Positions 13,715 to 26,468 of a stretch of 64,000 bases of DNA are shown piece after piece. The notes beneath the pieces were generated by a model. That model was given only the letters and a program-made list of their open reading frames with translations, had not been told where the DNA came from and did no database searches. Position 1 is the first letter of the stretch. Every line of letters begins with the position of its first letter. Origin of the DNA: Paramecium sonneborni (Eukaryota; Ciliophora; Oligohymenophorea; Peniculida; Parameciidae); assembly GCA_905182985.1 (NCBI GenBank), contig CAJJDN010000047.1:393522-457521 (forward strand). Reading direction: 5' to 3'. A program made the position numbers and the translations under genes.

Positions 13715-15278
13715 ATGGAAAACCCTTATAACTTTGCCTTAAGCTAATCAAACTAATTTAATAGTATTAAAATTTTTGATGGTTAGGTTTTATGAATATG
13801 CAATAAATAGTGATACCAGTAAGACCTGATGAATTAGAACTTAATAACCTTTAATAGATGGCTGGATCGATAGCCTTGCAAGAAAATTCAGAAATGGTAG
13901 AAGAAAAACAAGTACTAATATTTTATATACAAGTAACAAAACCCCCTACATGATAAAAAGTATTTGGAAAATGGAGAAAGTGTCTAGCAAATTGTAACTA
14001 ACAAAAGAACTTTTAACGACTTTAATAGAGAATTTCCTTTTGTCAAGATCAGTGTTTACAAGTAGCACCAAATGGCTAATTAAAAAATATATATACTTTA
14101 AGATGACAAGTAAAAATATTCAATTATGTTAGAATTATTGGAAGCAATTAGATCTCAAAAAATGAAATATCAATCATTCGTCGTAAAAAGTAATAACAAT
14201 AAGGAGATAATAATATAGATTTAGGTAGATAATTTAAATGATAATTTTTAGGTCTCTCTTCATAAGAAGTAAATATAGATTAAGTTCCTTGTAAAATTTC
14301 AACAGAATTTGGTTTTCGTCATTCTAGTAGAATTACACCACATATTCTCTGTTTTTTATCTTTAAAATATTCCCATTCAAGATTTTAATAATTTCCATCC
14401 AATATCTTTAAACTTATACACTCATTTATTAAGTAGTTCTTACTTTTAATTTTTTTAGAGAAAAACCATAATTCTATGTTTAGGATTGTGGAACATCTTT
14501 GAAAACCTTAGTTAGAATTAAAAAAGAAAGTCCAAAAATAATGAACGATTACAACAATTACTTAATTGGAGCTGATTTCTATTTTCATGTGGTTCAATTA
14601 AATTCAATACCATATCCATAAGATAAGAAAAAAAAGGATCAAGAAACACCAAATGAATACTTTTATTAGACTCTTGTTAGAGAACATGAAAAATATAGAG
14701 CTAGAATTCATGGTCTGTCTTTAGAAGAATAGGCAACTTTTTAAGGTATTTCATATATTTATATAATAGAATACTTGGAAGAATATAGAAAATTAAAGAA
14801 GAAAGGAAGGAAATAATATCATCTCTTAAATTGCTAAAGACCATTTCTTAAAATACAATTTGATACACCAATATTTAAATAGATAGCTGTTTTCATAGCT
14901 AAATCAGGATGTGAATAAATATTTAAAATTGGAAGATCTTAGGATTGCGATATTATTGTCAATATGAATACTGTCTCAAGAAAACAAACTTAAATTAAAT
15001 TCAATAAATCATAATGGGAAATCTGTGATGGAGAAGGTATACGATAATCAGCTAATGGAACTTGGTAATCCTTATAACCCTATGAATTACCTTTTTAGAA
15101 AAAATCTAATCTTAGTACTCCACTTTTGATTGAAGATCTTATGGAAATTAAAATATCTGAAAACATTTTTAAATTTGAAATGATTGGATTTGGAGTTTCA
15201 AAAAAGTAATATTATTTTAATATTATTAGACGAAAATTGACAAATACACTCTACTAAGAATTAACTTAATTTAATTGA
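13715..15278 (+). CDS. FHA-domain protein
   Basis: Six short introns (13782-13810, 13912-13933, 14110-14132, 14225-14251, 14433-14458, 15206-15229; 22-29 nt) give an exact frame of 470 residues. Near the C-terminus (about residues 350-440), FKIGRSQDCDIIV, then NTVSRKQTQIKF and SANGTW, are the G-R-S, S-R-x-H-like and N-G-T elements of a forkhead-associated phosphothreonine-binding domain (the S-R-x-H position reads SRKQ). An earlier region (EFGFRHSSRITPH, later FYVQDCGTS) looks like a second, more diverged FHA. The N-terminus is Gln-rich and probably disordered. FHA proteins read phospho-Thr marks in kinase signalling. No catalytic domain is present. The third intron is what brings both FHA-like regions into one frame. 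Confidence 0.75.
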
Positions 15279-15396
15279 TTTCATTTAAAATGATTTCAAA
15301 ACCTTATATATTTAAATATTGTATTAAATTATTTTCTTTCCATTTTTTCAACTTTCTTTTTTTAAATTATATTAGAAAGCTTAATAGAAATATATC

Positions 15397-16374
15397 ATGA
15401 AAATTAAAAAGTTAAATAGAGAGAAAACATCTACTCATTCTTCAAGAACCATCAAGATTTACAATAATAAGAAGCTTAATGCCAGTAAAAGAGCTTAAAA
15501 TAAAGACCTGGGAAAACCTCCAAATTTAAAAAACATTATTTTAGATAAACCAAATATTTGGGCTGCCAAAGAGAAATCAATTAGACTGATAACTTTCTTA
15601 ATAAACTAAGGGAGGCATTTTCTACTTCATCCAGCAGGAACAAAGAAGATCTTGAAATATGAATCTAATTAGTAAAAATAGAAAGAAAAGGAAAACTTAC
15701 ATAATTATATTAACAAAATGAAACCATTATACGATTTATTAGGATAAATATCTATTACTTATCTTGGATTTTAATAGAGATAGTAAAAGAAAGAAAGATT
15801 AATTGTATTTTTTTTTAGAAATAATTCTTAAATAGATCCTCAATATGATAATCTAGAGCCTCTTATTAATAATTAATTATAATATGAATTAGAAGAAATT
15901 AAATTTTAGCTTGACAAGAACTTTTTTAGAGAACTTCATGAGATTTTAAAATAACTAGTAGGAAATTAAATAAATATTTAAAATCAAATTAAACTAATTA
16001 CTTAAAAAATAGTGAATTAAACTAATGATTTACATGAACTATCCTAAGCTAATACAATAGCCAAGAATTTATTCATCTAGTTATTGATTGAGTAAGGAAA
16101 TAAAAATTTATAATTATTGAAAACGATTATTGAAGATTAGGATGCAAAATAATTAGTTAAATTATTTAAATATTTCATTACATCTAATTCATTAAGAATT
16201 GAGGAATTCATAACAAATATAATAAAATTGATGTAAGGAGACAACTTTAACAATTTAACTGAAAATTCTCATCAACAAGATATTTTTAATGATGAATGTT
16301 TAATATAATTAAAATACCTATATCCAGAAAATGATAATTCTATTTATCTTAGTGATTAAGAAGGATTTATTTGA
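15397..16374 (+). CDS. unknown protein with basic N-terminus (325 aa)
   Basis: A continuous intronless frame of 326 codons runs from ATG 15397 to TGA 16372-16374. The first 45 residues are Lys/Arg/Ser-rich (MKIKKLNREKTSTHSSR). A Leu/Ile-rich, Gln-rich helical body follows, about residues 120-310. No membrane segment or known motif is seen. It lies 119 bp after the FHA gene and 87 bp before the RanBD gene, all on the same strand. Confidence 0.6.
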
Positions 16375-16461
16375 TATTTTAAATTTTAGTATTATTTTTA
16401 GATTTTTTGTGAATAACTTATTTAAATTTTAAAATTAATTGAAATTATTATTAAATTATTC

Positions 16462-17357
16462 ATGGCATAATAAGGAGAAGAATTAAAAGGCAAAATTGAT
16501 GAATCTCAAAAGGGATAAAATGAGTAGAAAGAATAATCAGTCTAATAGTAGGAGGAGAAGAATGCTGAGGATAGTCAAGAAAAACCAAAAAATTAAAGTT
16601 AATCTTAATCTCTTTTTTCTGGTTTGAATTCTGGATAGAATTTATTTAATAATAGTGGCATTAACCTTAAACCAGGCTAATTATTTACTGGAAATATCTT
16701 AAGTTCATCAACATAACCTACATCAGAATTATTTTCATAGTTGTTCAAAAATACAAATGTAGAAATTAATTGTGGAAAAACTCAATCTGAGATAAATTAA
16801 TAAATATCAAAGCCTGCAGAAAATAATAATCAAGATGATGATGGTAACATTCTTAAATTTATTTAAATTAGAAGAAGATGACGATGAAGAAGATTAAAAA
16901 TATTTATACTCTGATTTTAAGTATGAATAAAATGCAGACTTGGAATAGATTATCAAAGTAAATTGAAATATAATATTAAAAAGTAAGATTTAGAAAAGTT
17001 TAGAAGAAATGCAAATCAAATACTTGAGAAAGGAACTGTCTCTATTGAAAAAGCTAAAAATGAAGAATCTTATTTCTTTATTTATAGGTATTCTATTGAT
17101 TTATAATTAGAAACTAAACTTAATAAATTATCTATGCTGGATAATTGATAAAAGGACTTTCAAAGACAAGGCCTTTAGGTTAAAAATAAGAAAATCTATT
17201 ACTTAAAGCAGTAAGCAAAAAGGAATAAGAAAATTAACAAGAGTTATAATAAGTTGATGATAAAAAGTAGTTAGTCATTGATATTTTAAAATTAATGTTT
17301 ACAACAAAAGAAGGAGCTGAAGAATTTAAAAAGCAATTAGAAAAGGTATTGCAATGA
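16462..17357 (+). CDS. RanBP1-domain nucleoporin (Nup50-like)
   Basis: Introns at 16844-16871 (28 nt), 16958-16983 (26 nt, 3' AAG) and 17088-17110 (23 nt) leave 272 residues. The Gln/Glu-rich N-terminus leads into a region with spaced LFSG, NLF, QLFTG and LFSQ motifs, reminiscent of FG repeats. An acidic stretch (DDDEEDDDEED) and a C-terminal Ran-binding domain follow: EKGTVSIEKAKN, SYFFIYRNQTQQIIYAG, and LMFTTKEGAEEFKKQLEKVL at the end. That order (NxQTxxIxYAG, then T-x-E-x-A-E-E-F) is typical of the RanBD of Nup50/RanBP2-type proteins acting in nuclear transport at the pore basket. The assignment between Nup50 and another RanBD nucleoporin is an inference. Confidence 0.8.
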
Positions 17358-18383
17358 AAATATGTATAAATTATATTGTTTAAAAATTAAATCAATATTT
17401 TATATCAATTATTTTTTATTATGCTTTGGTTTAAGGATCATAGCAAATGTAAATCTTCTTTTCTATATAATTTTAAGAGTTTTATCAGTAACAATAGTAA
17501 TATAATAAAATTATTAGAATCTATACGACAAAATCTAACATTTAAAATAATAATTTAAAACTTATAAAAAATTAGAGTTATTTTCTTTTACATAATCTTC
17601 AGTAGCCAAAAATTAAGTAAGACAGCAATAAATAAAATAATTGAACCTAAAATACTTTTTTTAGTTAAGTCCTTTTATTAAATCTTAATCATTTTAAAAT
17701 ATAATTTTTCAATTAAATATAATTCTGTCTTGTTTTTTGATAATTTGACATCTTTTCTTTGAACTATTTTTTGATCTGTTACTTCCAATTTAAGCACCTA
17801 ATTCTTTGCTTACTTTCAAACTTAATCGATGATACATATTGTTTATATTATCATTGTTATAAAAATTGGAGGTTTTAAAAATATGACTTAAACTATTTCT
17901 GTAAAAAATATAAATTTCATTTGTTTAATTTATTATAATTATATAAGTTTAACAATCCATTAATTACATTCACATTGTCTGGATATTTTTTGAGAATTGC
18001 TATTTCAGTAATAAGAGGAACCTATGCTATTTTATTATAAAGTTGTTATTTATTTAGTAGTTATATGATTTGATTTATTTCACAGTTTTAAAGATAAATT
18101 AATAAAATTACAATTGTAAAAATATCATTTATATTCAAATTACTTTTGACTTAAAATCTTGGAATTCATTATAAAATAATATTAATTAAAAAATTGAATT
18201 TTTATTCTAAAATAAAATATTTTTATTATTGATTTTTTAAGTGTTATTTTATGGAAAGAATTTTAGCTTCAAAGTAAATGCAAGAAACAATCTTTTGAAA
18301 TTCTATTAATCTATGAATTTAACTCATATTATTAATAAAATTTATGTAATTTTTTTTTATATAAATATTTCTTAATTGCTCAA
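17358..18383. other. intergenic region holding a gene relic
   Basis: No intact gene is visible. The region contains the K-gene relic annotated separately; the rest is AT-rich with no recognisable coding sequence. Confidence 0.4.
17669..17820 (-). pseudogene. degenerate fragment of pseudokinase gene K
   Basis: Read on the minus strand, this ~150-bp piece matches codons ~45-100 of gene K (compare 21300-21440) with many substitutions, a one-base insertion in the GGTGCT(T)AAATTGG segment and further indels. Conserved bits include KVSKELGA, TDQKIV and NKTELYL. It is broken and has no start. It lies ~3 kb from the intact copy in opposite orientation, so it is a dispersed old copy, not an assembly duplicate. 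Confidence 0.7.
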
Positions 18384-20081
18384 ATGATAACAATTTTATT
18401 CTTGGATCGTAAAGATGAAGAACATTAAAGAAATTACGCAAATATAATGGAAACACTGTAAAAGAGTAGTGTTAGAGAATCATGGACATTATTTGATTCT
18501 GAATCAGGGAATTTAGTTGATTAAAATACAAATTTAAAAGATATTTTCAAGCTGAGAGCTTTGAAAGGTTCAGATATTAAAAATTTGTTTAAAGAACATA
18601 AAGATATCCAAACACTTATGAAAAAAAACGATTAATATGAAAAAGAAATAAAAAATTTAAAGGATGAACTTAAAGAATATAATTTGGTGAAATAATCATA
18701 ACTGCTTAATGTTCAGACTAATGTCTAGATCAATAGAAATGTCATAGAGAAAGAATAAGAAATTGAGAATCTAAAAAAAATAAATAAACAATAAGAATAA
18801 ATAATACAAGATATGGATACCGATAAAGCAGAATCTTAATCAGTTTAAAATTTCAATTAAAATAGAATGATAGAGAGAAATAATGAAATAATAGCAAACT
18901 TAAATTAAGAATCAAAAAATTTATCCTAAGAGCTTAAATCTTAATAATAAAAAGTAGAGTCTTTATCCTAATAACTTGAATCTAAAAAATAAGAAGTAGA
19001 TAACTTATCCTAAAAGCTTGAATCTATGTCAGTTGAACTTAATCAATAATCAAAAACAATAGAAAACTTAACCAAAGAAAAAGAAAAATTTTAATCTTAA
19101 TCGTTCAATATTGAAAGTTCATGCAATCAAACAATATAAGAAGTTCTTTAGTCATTTTATGATGAAGAAAAGCCTATGAATATTTATTTGCAACATTTTA
19201 ATTTGTTATTAGAAAAACAATTGGAAAATGAAAAATAAAAAATCAAAGAACCTCTGAATAATACATTTTTATAGAGTACTTAGATTCTTCAAATAAGCAT
19301 ATAATAAGTAACCTTAGACATTTAAAAATTTAAGTAATGTGTTAAGGATAAGAGAATTTTTTTATTAGAAAATGAATATATAATTTAAGGTAAAAAATAA
19401 GATATTGATTAAGATACATTAATAAAATTAAAAAATGGACTCAGTTAAGAGATTACAATTAATAATGATATTTATTAAATAAAAATAAAGGAATCTAGAA
19501 AAAAAGAGTATTAAGCAATGCATTTAATAAATAATTAATTAGTAGTAGAAGGCTTTATGTCAATATATAATGAAGACCTCTAAAAAACAAAACCTTAATT
19601 AAACAAAATTTCTTTAGAATTAGAAAAAGACTTTTTAATTAAAGATGAAATTAACTAATAATAAAACCAATAATTAAACCAAATTCGTTTAAAATTAGCA
19701 AAACACTTTTTAATTAAAGATCAATTTAACTAATACTATATTTGTGAGGAAGTTTTTGGAGATGAATAAAATAAAAAATATGAAACATTTACATAATCAA
19801 CATTAATTCATTAATACATTAATTCCTTCATATTATACTTCTATTATTCTATGAATAAAAATTGTATAATAACAAAATATGAATTAAGAGAGGAGGATAA
19901 ACAGCCTAAAAAGCTGTCAAATATTAAAATTAGTCATAATTATTTTTAAGCATTATCTTTATTTTATAAAGGAAATTAGCGTATAGAAAAACTCAAAATA
20001 AATAATTTGACTTAAGGAGCCTATTAAACATTTTGGTCTGAAGAATTAAAAAAGTTGGCTGAAGAAAAAAGAGGAGTTTGA
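18384..20081 (+). CDS. coiled-coil protein (565 aa)
   Basis: A single uninterrupted frame of 566 codons without introns. After ~60 N-terminal residues the protein is a long Gln/Glu/Lys-rich coiled coil (roughly residues 75-260) with heptad-like repeats such as LSQQLESKKQEVDN and LSQKLESMSVELN. The C-terminal half is more mixed. A 22-26-residue segment is duplicated in tandem near residues 410-455 (KDFLIKDEINQ, then KHFLIKDQFNQ). No motor, kinase or membrane domain is seen. A structural or scaffold role is only a guess. Confidence 0.7.
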
Positions 20082-20629
20082 AAATAATAAGAAGATATTA
20101 TTAAATATAAAAAATACTTTATTTTGTTATTTTATTTATTTTTTCTCTAAAAATAGGATCGTTAATTAATTCTTTTTTAAGATAACTTATTATATAAAAA
20201 TAAATAATATTTTTAAATAAAGTAAAAAGCTCTTTAAGAAATTATTAATTAAGGTATTTATAAAAAAAAGATTCTAGATGAATTAAAAGATTTCTATCTA
20301 TTTAGTTTAGCAGAAATTAAATCTTGAATGTGAATAATTATGATTAATTTATTTTTAGATAAGAAAACTCAAATATCATAAAATTAACAAATACCTAATT
20401 TTTTTAAAGAACTTATCTCTTTGTTAAGTTCTTCTGATTTGATTTAAGTTTCATAGGATTTAAGAAAAAATTAAATGAATGATAGATTAAATTATAATAT
20501 GGAATTCATTCAAAATGGAATAAACACAAAAATATTTAGAATATTCAAAAGAAAATTGATTTATTAACTTTAATTTTATTTAATTAATTTATAGTTTGAA
20601 AAAAACAATATAAATGAAGAATGAGTATA
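20082..20629. other. intergenic stretch left of the inverted repeat
   Basis: AT-rich, with no supported gene. The sequence is unique up to 20629; homology to the reverse-strand arm begins at 20630. Confidence 0.4.
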
Positions 20630-21285
20630 TAAAAAATAAATTTTATTTATGAATGCAAAAATTAAATCCTTAATGCTTTCATTTGATTATTTTTTTTAAT
20701 GAATTATTTCTTAAATTATCATTTTTCATGTTATCATAAAATCTAATTATGTAAAGTTTGATCAATTGTTTAGAATCTAAAGATCTGAGAGAATTGTTCA
20801 ATTAAGAATAACGAATTGATGAAACTACGTCATGATTAGATTTTGATAACAATTATCATTAAGATTGTGATCGCAATTTTTGTTACAAATGAAATTTCAT
20901 TTTAAGATAATAATGATGGTTTGTTACTATAAGATTAGAGTTTATCAAATTCATTAGTAGGTGATTCATCAAATTGATTTAAATGAACAATAAGTTTATA
21001 GGAACTATTAATATATAAAAATACTCTTATTATCATTTGAATGATTACTTTATTGGATTTATTGAAAGCCCTATGATAGAGTTAATTTTTAGGAATAATC
21101 TTAGACATTTATAATCTGATTAAGGAGAGAGACATTGAGAGCTTCCCATTAATTAATGTATTAAATAATTCATACTATTTATCAAACAGATCAAATTCTA
21201 ATTCATTAAGCAAAGAATGGAAATATTCCTATGATCTCTTTAACTGTAAATAGAAGAATTGATTTAATGCCACTTGCATAATGTG
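20630..21285 (+). repeat. left arm of inverted repeat flanking the K-L cassette
   Basis: This 656-bp block reappears reverse-complemented at 26469-26974, 29016-29616 and 31423-32122. Differences are few: AAGG versus AAGA near 21122-21125, a T/A difference near 20685 and a 44-bp segment absent here but present at 32038-32081. The inner boundary is sharp: after ...GCATAATGTG the two arms continue into different sequence. The arm contains the broken 3' part of gene P, a short membrane-anchored frame (from ATG 20819) and the first ~43 codons of gene K. Confidence 0.85.
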
Positions 21286-23776
21286 GAGGATTATGTTTGA
21301 AAGTAAGCAAAGAGTTAGGTGCTAAATTGGAAGTAACAAATCAAAAAATAGTTTTAATAGAGGATGTAAAATTAGCAGACAACAAGACAGAATTGTATTT
21401 CATAGGAGAATTATATCATTTAAATGATTAAGATTTAATAGAAGGCCATAAATTAGAAAGTGTAAGACGAATTTTAATTGAACTGTATAAGGCATACGAT
21501 TCATTATTGAAATAGAATAAATAGTTAGATTTCTCTCTCTATAATCTATTTTTAGTTTAAGATTAACTAAAAGTATTAGATATAGGAGTTTTAAATAAAA
21601 AAGTCTAAAAAGACTCAACTCCAACAAGTATGCTTGCATTATTAATTTTAAAACTATTTTTATCACGACAATAATACAAACCATTAAAATATATGAATAG
21701 TGGATAATAGATAGAATACATACGGAAATTAAATGAATATTCAATTTTATTGCCAATGCTAGATGATATTCCAAAAAGAATTTCCTGGGAAAATCTTGGT
21801 TGTTATCTCTTTTAAGATGTTAAAAAATAAGAATTTCTATCAACCATGCCTATTGCTATGTATTATAAATAGCCATACAAATTAAATTCAACATTAAATT
21901 CATATAGTTTGGCAGTTTAAAGAATGTAGAGTAATTTAAGGTCTAGAAGTAAAAGAAATGTAGGATCTTTATATGAACATTAAAAAACATCTATTAATGG
22001 ATTAGATGATGATTCTTAAGAAAATCAAAGAGTTATTCGTTCAAGAAGATTAATTAATCCAAATATTAATCTTATTAAACCAGGATCAATGCAATCTACT
22101 CCTAATCATAATAAATTAGAGCATCCTTATAGACATTCTCCTTAAATAATTAATAACTAATCATAAACTTAATAAATTAGAGCTTCATTCAAAACTGAAA
22201 ACTCTTTATAAACAATATAACAAAATGTTTCTTATGATAATTTCTTTTTAAAAACATAAACAATGACTCCAGAGGATTCATAATCTAAATTTATATCGAT
22301 TAATGCCAGTGTTAGTTAAAATTATTATTCTCAAGAAAATTAAAATTAAAATGACTAATTAACCACTTTATAATAATTATAGGTGAAGAGCACAATTTAA
22401 CATGAAAAAAGAATTTTCAAATTACCTTAACATAAATAATTACCACCAGNGGAGAGAGACATTGAGAGCTTCCCATTAATTAATGTATTAAATAATTCAT
22501 ACTATTTATCAAACAGATCAAATTCTAATTCATTAAGCAAAGAATGGAAATATTCCTATGATCTCTTTAACTGTAAATAGAAGAATTGATTTAATGCCAC
22601 TTGCATAATGTGGAGGATTATGTTTGAAAGTAAGCAAAGAGTTAGGTGCTAAATTGGAAGTAACAAATCAAAAAATAGTTTTAATAGAGGATGTAAAATT
22701 AGCAGACAACAAGACAGAATTGTATTTCATAGGAGAATTATATCATTTAAATGATTAAGATTTAATAGAAGGCCATAAATTAGAAAGTGTAAGACGAATT
22801 TTAATTGAACTGTATAAGGCATACGATTCATTATTGAAATAGAATAAATAGTTAGATTTCTCTCTCTATAATCTATTTTTAGTTTAAGATTAACTAAAAG
22901 TATTAGATATAGGAGTTTTAAATAAAAAAGTCTAAAAAGACTCAACTCCAACAAGTATGCTTGCATTATTAATTTTAAAACTATTTTTATCACGACAATA
23001 ATACAAACCATTAAAATATATGAATAGTGGATAATAGATAGAATACATACGGAAATTAAATGAATATTCAATTTTATTGCCAATGCTAGATGATATTCCA
23101 AAAAGAATTTCCTGGGAAAATCTTGGTTGTTATCTCTTTTAAGATGTTAAAAAATAAGAATTTCTATCAACCATGCCTATTGCTATGTATTATAAATAGC
23201 CATACAAATTAAATTCAACATTAAATTCATATAGTTTGGCAGTTTAAAGAATGTAGAGTAATTTAAGGTCTAGAAGTAAAAGAAATGTAGGATCTTTATA
23301 TGAACATTAAAAAACATCTATTAATGGATTAGATGATGATTCTTAAGAAAATCAAAGAGTTATTCGTTCAAGAAGATTAATTAATCCAAATATTAATCTT
23401 ATTAAACCAGGATCAATGCAATCTACTCCTAATCATAATAAATTAGAGCATCCTTATAGACATTCTCCTTAAATAATTAATAACTAATCATAAACTTAAT
23501 AAATTAGAGCTTCATTCAAAACTGAAAACTCTTTATAAACAATATAACAAAATGTTTCTTATGATAATTTCTTTTTAAAAACATAAACAATGACTCCAGA
23601 GGATTCATAATCTAAATTTATATCGATTAATGCCAGTGTTAGTTAAAATTATTATTCTCAAGAAAATTAAAATTAAAATGACTAATTAACCACTTTATAA
23701 TAATTATAGGTGAAGAGCACAATTTAACATGAAAAAAGAATTTTCAAATTACCTTAACATAAATAATTACCACCAG
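21124..23776. repeat. direct repeat 21124-22449 / 22451-23776 separated by one N: unmerged contig overlap
   Basis: The 1,326 bp before the N at 22450 and the 1,326 bp after it appear the same base for base wherever I compared them. A contig end, one N, and a restart at exactly the overlapping position is the signature of two contigs joined without merging. I treat it as an assembly artefact, so gene K is probably single-copy in this orientation. Confidence 0.85.
21156..22449 (+). CDS. gene K, pseudokinase-like protein (copy A, truncated by assembly gap)
   Basis: Same protein as the complete copy at 22483-24495, reading from ATG 21156 (or 21231) until the N at 22450 cuts it after 431 codons. 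The frame is open back to TGA 21117-21119. See the complete copy for domains. This is probably the same gene as copy B seen in an overlapping contig. Confidence 0.7.
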
Positions 23777-24495
23777 AAGATAATGAATAAACTATAAAGG
23801 TCACTAAAATGGAGGAAGATTTGACTAAGGAGTTTGAAAAATATTCAGAAAATTATAAACATTATATTGAATGCTTAAATATGATTGGTAAGACAGTTGC
23901 TAAATGTATAACTACTTTAGATGCAAAGAATAATCTTTGGATGATGCCTTTATTTATTGTATTTAAAAGAATGTATTAATTAAGAATTTCTTTAGAAAAT
24001 AGTATACAAAATAATCACAATATTTTCCATCTTTAAAATTATACATAATTTACAGAAAGTTTGTAATTTCAAGAGTTTAAAGAGGGATTTATTAATCAAA
24101 ATAATATTGTTAAAACAGAAGTTTAAACTTTATTATAAAATTGTGAATTCAAGATAGAGAAACTTGATAAAAAAAATTAATAAAAAATAGTTCCTTTGTT
24201 GAATCTAAATTTAGATTAGAGTATCAGGGATATTTCGTTTATTTACTTTTACTAATAGATTTATAGTTATATTAAAAAGTTAATGGTAGAGCGCCCTAAA
24301 TAAGCACAATAATTAAGGGATTTGATTGTTAAAATTTAATGCTCCTTATTAATAATGGATTAAGCTATTGGTGATTTTAAATTTGATTTATAAGAATATA
24401 ATAATCGTAAACAAGATGAATTATATAGATAAGAGAATGAGTTAAAACTAGAAAAGATTAAAATGAGAATATAAAAAAGTGGATATTAATTTTGA
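22483..24495 (+). CDS. gene K, degenerate protein kinase (pseudokinase-like), complete copy
   Basis: An intronless frame of 671 codons from ATG 22483; a second possible start is ATG 22558. Residues ~75-170 have the layout of a kinase: hinge-like ELYFIGELY, helix-E-like LESVRRILIELYKAYDSLL, then QLDFSLYNLFL where HRDLKxxN is expected, then LKVLDIGVL where DFG is expected. The HRD motif is gone (Asp125 and Asn129 remain) and DFG reads DIG (Asp142), so catalysis is doubtful. A long Ser/Asn/Gln-rich linker and a helical C-terminal domain (about residues 430-670) follow. The stop lies 65 bp before gene L on the same strand. The kinase call is from motif spacing and is moderate. Confidence 0.6.
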
Positions 24496-24559
24496 TTATT
24501 TTTAACTGATACTTTTATTTAACAGATAAATAATTATTATATTTTATTTTTCAGTTTAT

Positions 24560-26018
24560 ATGGGAGCTCAATAATCTGTAGCAGAAGGAATTATTAAATC
24601 AAAGAACTTCACAATATTAGGATATAAAGAAAATGATATTTATGGATCATTTAAAATAATAGAATCACAAGGAAATTAATATGCAATGGTTTCTAAAACC
24701 TGCCAAAATGAAGAAAGCTATATTAATTTTTGCAGAATATTAAAAGAGACTTAATAATTAAATAGAATAAATCAACTTGTAAAATTGGTTGAAGTAGATA
24801 TGCAAGAAGAATCTAATTTATGTAGTACTTTCTATAAGGTATCGGCTTTATACGAATATTATGATACTACTTTAAGGGAAATAACTAAATAAGCATCAGT
24901 AAACTGTTTGTTTGTATTAAAATCTTTATCTGAAGGATTAATAGAATTATACTCAAACAATTTAGTACATGGAAATCTAACACCTGATTTTATACTAATT
25001 GATAAATCAAAAGGAGAAGTGAAACTGAATAATTGTACTTAACTTACTGGATATAATCATTATAAGCGCATTCTAGCTAGTGATGGAACTTGGTATTTAT
25101 CTCCTGAATTAGTCGCAGCAATAGAAAAGAAGAATTTAAGACCTCAATATAATCATGAAAAGAATGAAGTTTATTAATTAGGATTGATAGCCTTAGAACT
25201 GTGGGGAAATGTAAATATATAATCTTTTTACAATAAATAATCTTGCGTTTTAAATAAAAGTACAAAAGTATTGTTTAGCTTTAGTTATTATAAATGAAGC
25301 CATAGATGAATTTGGCGTAAAGAATGGTTAAGTTTTGAAAAATGTTATCAAATAGATGTTGGAAGAGGACCCTAATAGTAGGCCTACAATGGCAGAACTA
25401 AATGCTGTTTTTGCACAATTATATGAGAATTAATTACAAATTATAGAAGAAGAACCTAAAGTACTTTAAAATGCCTAACCAATTACACAATAATAAGTTG
25501 TTACCTTATGTGAATTAAATTAAGAAGAAGAAGTTCATTAAGAAATAGTAGAAATCCACGAAGAGTCTTTCTAACATTAGAATGTAAATAATTCTAATGA
25601 AATTTGTAAATAATAATTTGAAGAATCCCCTAAAAAGGTAGAAAAATCAAGTGTTCATCTACATCCATAATCTTTGAAATCTTCAATATCTTAATCTATA
25701 AAGGAATACTATGTTACTGGATCAATTGCTGCTTAATTTGGTTAATTGACTTTCCTTGAAAATAATACTGAATATTAGTCTATTGGAGCTGCTCAATTTG
25801 AAAATCATCATGATTTAGATCAAGATGTATTACAAGAGAAACCTTAAAATATATAACAAAATTCAACTAAAAGTCATGAATCAACAATCATAAAAAAGAG
25901 TGTTAAAGTGAACTGTAATCCTCAAAATAAAAAATCAATTTTAATCAAAAGACCAAAACGTGAATCTTTAGAAACTAAACTTCCAAAATAAGCTGTAGTT
26001 ATAACTAAAAGAAGATGA
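24560..26018 (+). CDS. gene L, pseudokinase (complete copy)
   Basis: One 19-nt intron (25260-25278) gives 479 residues. The N-terminal ~290 residues are a kinase fold: ATP-site Lys46 in YAMVSKTC, LVHGNLTPDFIL at residues 135-146 where active kinases have HRDLKPxN (catalytic Asp is lost, His137-Gly-Asn), LNNCTQL in place of DFG, GTWYLSPEL for the APE region, EVYQLGLIALELW for subdomain IX and QMLEEDPNSRPTMAEL for subdomain XI. Both catalytic aspartates are missing, so it is a pseudokinase. The start MGAQQS could be N-myristoylated. The C-terminal ~190 residues are Gln/Glu/Ser-rich with a basic end (KRPKRES, TKRR). It is paired with gene K, so the two may act together as scaffolds or regulators; that is inference. 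Confidence 0.75.
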
Positions 26019-26468
26019 ATACTTTATATTTTAATGAGATTTATATATTACCTTTTAATTTGAATTTATTAATTTTTTATTGAATTTTAATTAAAGAAAC
26101 ATCCGATATAGATCAAGTACATATGTAAATTAATATCTATTAATGGAGTAATAATATATTTCTACGATCTTTTTTATTTTAATGTTTTTACTAAAATTAC
26201 ATAGAATAAAAGACGTTATGAAATTATTAAAAATAATATGTCATCTCAACATTTATTTGGAAAAAATATTAGTATTTAATCAATATTAAAAAAGCAATAA
26301 ATAAATTAATATTAGAACTCATTGAAAAGATTTATGACTTCAATCGGAATATGCAACTATTGAAAATATATGGACTACATCTTGGATTTTAAGTTCAATT
26401 TGGGTTGCAAAAAAGAGATATGGCATGGATCTTAAATACTTATTATCTTATATTATTGATTATGGTTA
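26019..26468 (+). other. region between gene L and the inverted arm
   Basis: 3' flank of gene L, repeated at 28566-29015. It contains a 41-codon frame at 26238-26363 (MSSQHLFGKN start) and another hydrophobic frame that runs across the repeat boundary. Neither is strong enough to call a gene. Confidence 0.35.
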
